From positions 1 to 64,000 of the forward strand of contig NZ_AGAF01000229.1 of the NCBI RefSeq assembly GCF_000224515.1: a DNA stretch of 64,000 nucleotides, written 5' to 3'. The stretch is from Desulfosporosinus sp. OT (GTDB lineage Bacteria > Bacillota > Desulfitobacteriia > Desulfitobacteriales > Desulfitobacteriaceae). The translations under genes were made by a program, and so were the position numbers. Position 1 is the stretch's first letter. Every line of letters starts with the position of its first letter. Of this stretch, positions 61,055 through 64,000 are shown one piece after another. The notes below the pieces were generated by a model. It worked only from the letters and a program-made list of their open reading frames with translations, was not told where the DNA came from and searched no databases.

Positions 61055-61516
61055 ATGTTTGAATTGTCATTTTACTTAATTTTTGCGGTTGTTACTGGGC
61101 TGGTTACATTTATTATCATTCCAAGAAATTTGTATAAGAAATTTTTTCTTTATGGATTATTATTCGGCGGCATTGGCGACTCTGTGCTTGCATCTATATT
61201 CCATTTCATGGGCTTATTAAATTATAAGAACTTGGGTTTAACCAGCATCTTTGGCATTTTTTCTTTTTGGACACCCGTTGCTTGGACTTTTTACTTCATG
61301 ATCTTTTTCTACTTTTTGCCAGTCAGAAAATACTTTTTAGTGCCCTACATTTTGATTTTTGTTGCCTTAAATTATTCAGTAGGGATGGTTATGTCCCAAT
61401 CAGGCTTATATGAACTGGTAGGTGGCTATAAATATGTGCAACCATTTGTTTTTCTAATTTGGTGTTCCTTATCCGCTTGGGTATTTCACAAAGGTGAACA
61501 TAGGATTATGATCTAG
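61055..61516 (+). CDS. Small polytopic membrane protein, 153 aa
   Basis: About five membrane spans fill the protein (LIFAVVTGLVTFIIIP, FWTPVAWTFYFMIFFYFLPV, LVPYILIFVALNYSVGMV, VFLIWCSLSAWVFHKGEH). It resembles the CBO0543-type membrane proteins of spore-forming Firmicutes, with low certainty. An AAAGGGGTGTTAGT site precedes the ATG. It is followed by a good terminator. Confidence 0.75.
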   Translation: MFELSFYLIFAVVTGLVTFIIIPRNLYKKFFLYGLLFGGIGDSVLASIFHFMGLLNYKNLGLTSIFGIFSFWTPVAWTFYFMIFFYFLPVRKYFLVPYILIFVALNYSVGMVMSQSGLYELVGGYKYVQPFVFLIWCSLSAWVFHKGEHRIMI

Positions 61517-61545
61517 ATAACTAAATCGAGGCATTCACTCATTAA

Positions 61546-61574
61546 AAGCGACTGGATTATCCAATCGCTTTTAC
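61546..61574 (+). terminator. Intrinsic terminator
   Basis: AAAGCGACTGGAT and ATCCAATCGCTTT form a stem with one mismatch, followed by T-rich sequence, 30 bases beyond the membrane-protein stop. Confidence 0.75.
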
Positions 61575-61746
61575 TTGTATTATCACGGTTTCCATCAGCG
61601 ATAAAATTGAATAAAATACATCAATTCACGTTTCCTTAAAGGAATGGGTATATTTATGTAGAATCCTAAACCTACAGACAGTAAATTGATCGAACTCTTT
61701 AGCCTCTTGGTAAGAAATCAGTCGAAACAGAAATAGGAGTTTTTTG

Positions 61747-62946
61747 ATGAAGCGTAATGTGAAAAATTTCATTTTGTTTGTCCTATGCCTTATATTAACT
61801 GGATGCACTACCGTCCCAACTATAACTTCTTCGCTGACTGCCTCAAAAGGTACTGATGCGCTAGACAAAACTATAACAGACCCAGAACCAAAGCCTCCCC
61901 ACATTGAAACCATTACTCTTACCGCTACTGGCGACATTTTAATGCATAACACTCAAATTTGGGGTGGTCAACAAAACGATGGCTCATATAATTTCGATTC
62001 TTTTTTCAAGCAAGTAGAACACTTGATCCAAGCCGGAGACTATGCCTCCACCAATTTCGAAGCTCCAATGGCCGGACCTGACTCAGGGTATACCGGCTAC
62101 CCCTTGTTTAATAGTCCAGATGCTATAACCGAAGCCTTTAAAAATTCCGGCTTCGATCTAATAGTAACAGCTAACAATCATATCTTAGATAGGGGCTACA
62201 ATGGAGCAATGCGAACCTTAGACATTTTGCAAAAAGCATCATTAGATACCACAGGTTGCTTTTCCAGTGCTGAAGCACAGAATTCACCTCTTATTAAAAC
62301 TATACGGGGCGTGAAAATCGGATATATCGCCTATACTTACGGTACCAATGGCATTCCGCTCCCTAAAGATGCTCCCTACTTAGTAAATCTCCTGAGCCCA
62401 GATAAGATTTTGGCAGACATCTCTCACCTGAGGCGTCAAGTGGATATCCTTGTATTGGTCTTACACTGGGGCGAAGAGTATCGCCAGCAGCCAACTGATC
62501 AACAAAAAGAACTTGCCCATAGGTTCGTGGAAGCGGGCGCCGATGTGATTTTAGGAAGCCATCCACATGTCATCGAACCGATGGAAATCTGCAATATTAA
62601 GGGCAAAAATAAATTTATCATTTACTCCATGGGTAATTTCATCAGTGCTCAAAATGGATTGGAAAGAAACAGCGGAATTGTGCTCAATTTAAAGTTTCGG
62701 AAAGACTTTGACTCGGACATTACTACTCTCACTGAAGCTACTTATATCCCTACCTTTTCTCATCCTTATCAAAGCAACGGCAACCTTCAATACAGAGTTG
62801 TGCCTATTGCCGAAACCATCCAAAAAATCAAGAACAACAGTGATCCCTATCTTACAGCTCAAGACTTGCCGGTCTTAGAAACGATATTAGAGCAGACGAA
62901 CAAACAATTGGGAAACGGCTTTTACACCCTTAATCAAGAATCCTGA
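61747..62946 (+). CDS. CapA-family lipoprotein (PGA_cap metallophosphoesterase fold)
   Basis: The 399-residue protein has a lipoprotein signal (LILTGC, C20) and the CapA/PGA_cap domain: TATGDILMHNTQ, NFEAPMAGP, ANNHILDRGYNGAMRTLD, LVLHWGEEYRQQPTDQQKEL and GSHPHVIEPME, with Asp/Asn/His residues of the metallophosphoesterase fold. In Bacillus CapA takes part in poly-gamma-glutamate capsule export, but no capB/capC is present and lone CapA proteins have other or unknown cell-surface roles. The ATG at 61747 follows AGGAG. Confidence 0.9.
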   Translation: MKRNVKNFILFVLCLILTGCTTVPTITSSLTASKGTDALDKTITDPEPKPPHIETITLTATGDILMHNTQIWGGQQNDGSYNFDSFFKQVEHLIQAGDYASTNFEAPMAGPDSGYTGYPLFNSPDAITEAFKNSGFDLIVTANNHILDRGYNGAMRTLDILQKASLDTTGCFSSAEAQNSPLIKTIRGVKIGYIAYTYGTNGIPLPKDAPYLVNLLSPDKILADISHLRRQVDILVLVLHWGEEYRQQPTDQQKELAHRFVEAGADVILGSHPHVIEPMEICNIKGKNKFIIYSMGNFISAQNGLERNSGIVLNLKFRKDFDSDITTLTEATYIPTFSHPYQSNGNLQYRVVPIAETIQKIKNNSDPYLTAQDLPVLETILEQTNKQLGNGFYTLNQES

Positions 62947-63011
62947 ACGATCTCTGAACAATCTACAACAACGTCTTTAACTTCTATAAAAAATAAAACC
63001 AAATTGACCAC

Positions 63012-63040
63012 TTGACAGCACCTTCCTACAAGTGTAATCT
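63012..63040 (+). promoter_or_regulatory. Sigma-A promoter of blaI
   Basis: TTGACA and TAATCT are separated by 17 bases. The -10 overlaps the first operator half described next, so repressor binding would block it. Confidence 0.6.
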
Positions 63041-63068
63041 ATAACTAGACTACACTTGTAGGAAGGTG
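63019..63068 (+). promoter_or_regulatory. BlaI/MecI-type operator pair
   Basis: TACAAGTGTA (63027-63036) and TACACTTGTA (63051-63060) are palindromes of the TACA/TGTA type bound by BlaI/MecI. They are themselves inverted copies of one another and the symmetry extends outwards to CACCTTCCTACAAGTGTA. They lie between promoter and start codon of blaI. Confidence 0.8.
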
Positions 63069-63076
63069 CTTTTGAG

Positions 63077-63454
63077 ATGAACGAAGTTACTTGTAAGATA
63101 TCCGATGCCGAGTGGCAAGTTATGAAAGTTCTTTGGGCAGAGTCACCGATAACAGCTACTCAAGTTATCGAATATTTGAAACCTGAGACCCACTGGAGCC
63201 CCAAAACAATTCATACCCTTATTGGACGTTTAGTTAAAAAACAAGTCCTCGGAGTAAACAAAAACTCAAATTTATTTCAATACTATCCATTAGTATCTAA
63301 GGATGATTGCATGCGAGATGAGACAAAATCATTTTTGCATAAGGTTTATGATGGTTCACTCCACTTACTACTTGCTAACTTCGTCAAGAATGAAAGCTTA
63401 TCGCCCAGAGATATTGAAGAACTGAGAAACCTACTTGATGAAAGGATAAAGTAA
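63077..63454 (+). CDS. blaI: BlaI/MecI-family repressor
   Basis: A 125-residue winged-helix repressor: ISDAEWQVMKVLWAESPITA, TQVIEYLKPETHWSPKTIHT (recognition helix) and LIGRLVKKQVLGV are typical of BlaI/MecI. It binds TACA/TGTA operators and is removed when the BlaR1/MecR1 membrane protease is activated, usually by beta-lactams. It probably represses its own gene through the operator pair upstream. The next gene is its BlaR1-like partner. No beta-lactamase is in the window. Confidence 0.93.
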   Translation: MNEVTCKISDAEWQVMKVLWAESPITATQVIEYLKPETHWSPKTIHTLIGRLVKKQVLGVNKNSNLFQYYPLVSKDDCMRDETKSFLHKVYDGSLHLLLANFVKNESLSPRDIEELRNLLDERIK

Positions 63455-63467
63455 GGAACGGAAGTGA

Positions 63468-64000
63468 ATGAATGTGATTTTAGCTGAACTCTTTCGGATG
63501 ATTGTATCCTTATCCTTGAGTGGCAGCATCCTTGCCGTAGGACTATTGTTGATCAAGCTGTTATTCAAGCAAAAGCTCAGTGCCAGTTGGCATTACTATC
63601 TCTGGTTTGTGTTAATTCTGAGACTCGTAATACCCTTTACTCCCCAAAGCTCATTAAATGTTTTTAATTTTCTTCCCTACCACTCGCCTACAACTGGTTT
63701 GTCTCAGGTTCTTAAGGAAGTCCCCTCAATCGTCATCCCGCAGTTAACTAATAATAACCCTAATTCTGTCCAGGAAAGTCCGTTAACAGGTGATCACAAT
63801 ACAAATGCTAGTTCTTCTCCGACAACTGACACTTATGGAATCACCTTTACAACTTTAGCCATTCTTTGGTCTACTGGGGTTTTAGCAATCTTATTCTATA
63901 TTCTTTTAGTCAACAGCTCATTATTTCTGAAATTTAAAAAGCAACCAACGTGCAGCTCTAAGGACATCGTTAAACTTCTTGAGGAGAGTAAATCACGTCT
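63468..64000 (+). CDS. BlaR1/MecR1-like M56 peptidase, partial (runs off window)
   Basis: From the ATG at 63468 the frame stays open to the window edge (177 codons). It starts with two hydrophobic segments separated by a short positively charged loop (ELFRMIVSLSLSGSILAVGL, KQKLSASWHYYLWFVLILRL), then VIPFTPQSSLN, the pattern at the start of M56/BlaR1 proteins, and a third span near the end (TTLAILWSTGVLAILFYILL). The protease HEXXH lies beyond the window. Thirteen bases separate it from blaI, so the two are an operon. The C-terminal sensor type cannot be told. Confidence 0.85.
   Translation, partial: MNVILAELFRMIVSLSLSGSILAVGLLLIKLLFKQKLSASWHYYLWFVLILRLVIPFTPQSSLNVFNFLPYHSPTTGLSQVLKEVPSIVIPQLTNNNPNSVQESPLTGDHNTNASSSPTTDTYGITFTTLAILWSTGVLAILFYILLVNSSLFLKFKKQPTCSSKDIVKLLEESKSR

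Noticed and set aside
61626..61952. Minus-strand 108-codon frame
   Set aside because: It is antisense to the signal peptide and start of the CapA-like gene.

Overview
The window looks like chromosomal DNA from a spore-forming, anaerobic Gram-positive bacterium of the Desulfosporosinus/Desulfitobacterium type (Clostridia, Peptococcales). This is inferred from moderate-to-low G+C, strong GGAGG ribosome-binding sites, many GTG/TTG starts, a lysine riboswitch, a c-di-GMP-I riboswitch, non-pyrrolysine MttB-family methyltransferases with a corrinoid partner, and sporulation-type histidine kinases. No rRNA, tRNA, CRISPR array or intact insertion sequence was seen.

Layout. 1-5.7 kb: a decayed membrane-protein gene, dapA under a lysine riboswitch with an attenuator, and small or damaged genes (PPC/DUF296 fragment, GNAT fragment, a frameshifted nuclease-like gene). 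5.7-8.1 kb: a membrane histidine kinase followed by a possible structured RNA, a small ribbon-helix-helix-like protein and a RidA-like protein. 8.1-23.2 kb (all minus strand): Fe-S and molybdopterin subunits of a xanthine-dehydrogenase-family enzyme, hutI, ftcD, fchA, hutU, hutH, a methyl-tetrahydrofolate methyltransferase, a corrinoid protein and two MttB-family methyltransferases. 23.8-26.8 kb (plus): a ProVWX-type betaine importer. 27.0-30.6 kb (minus): an OpuC-type betaine/choline importer. 30.9-35.9 kb (minus): a sigma-54 activator, the FAD subunit of a molybdenum hydroxylase and an SsuABC/ThiXYZ-like importer. 36.6-41.7 kb: an ECF-like sigma factor, a probable anti-sigma protein, several small secreted or membrane-anchored proteins of unknown function and IS remnants. 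42.2-46.3 kb: ABC-2 exporter parts and a SAM methyltransferase. 46.5-52.7 kb: UbiB-like kinase, a frameshifted lipoprotein, PlsC-like acyltransferase, a frameshifted nitroreductase, a Toprim protein and an M3 oligopeptidase. 53.0-60.3 kb: diguanylate cyclase, two-component system and an MCP under a c-di-GMP-I riboswitch. 60.7-64 kb: small membrane proteins, a CapA-like lipoprotein and a BlaI/BlaR1 pair running off the window.

The main interest is 8-36 kb. Two near-consensus sigma-54 (-24/-12) sites lie on the minus strand: TGGCATAGAAATTGC ahead of the mttB-led genes and TGGCATGGTTCTTGC ahead of the OpuC-type operon. A sigma-54 activator is encoded just beyond. Similar GCAAA/TTTGC dyads lie upstream of both promoters, as enhancer sites would. 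The locus therefore appears to join import of quaternary amines, corrinoid-dependent demethylation to tetrahydrofolate, the complete histidine-to-glutamate pathway (which also feeds tetrahydrofolate) and a molybdenum hydroxylase. One inference is that the substrate is an N-methylated histidine such as hercynine; the alternative is parallel use of glycine betaine and histidine under common control.

At least three genes carry apparent single-base frameshifts (near 4010, 48204 and 50217), so the window has either real gene decay or indel errors. Function calls come from reading protein motifs by eye; no database search was possible.
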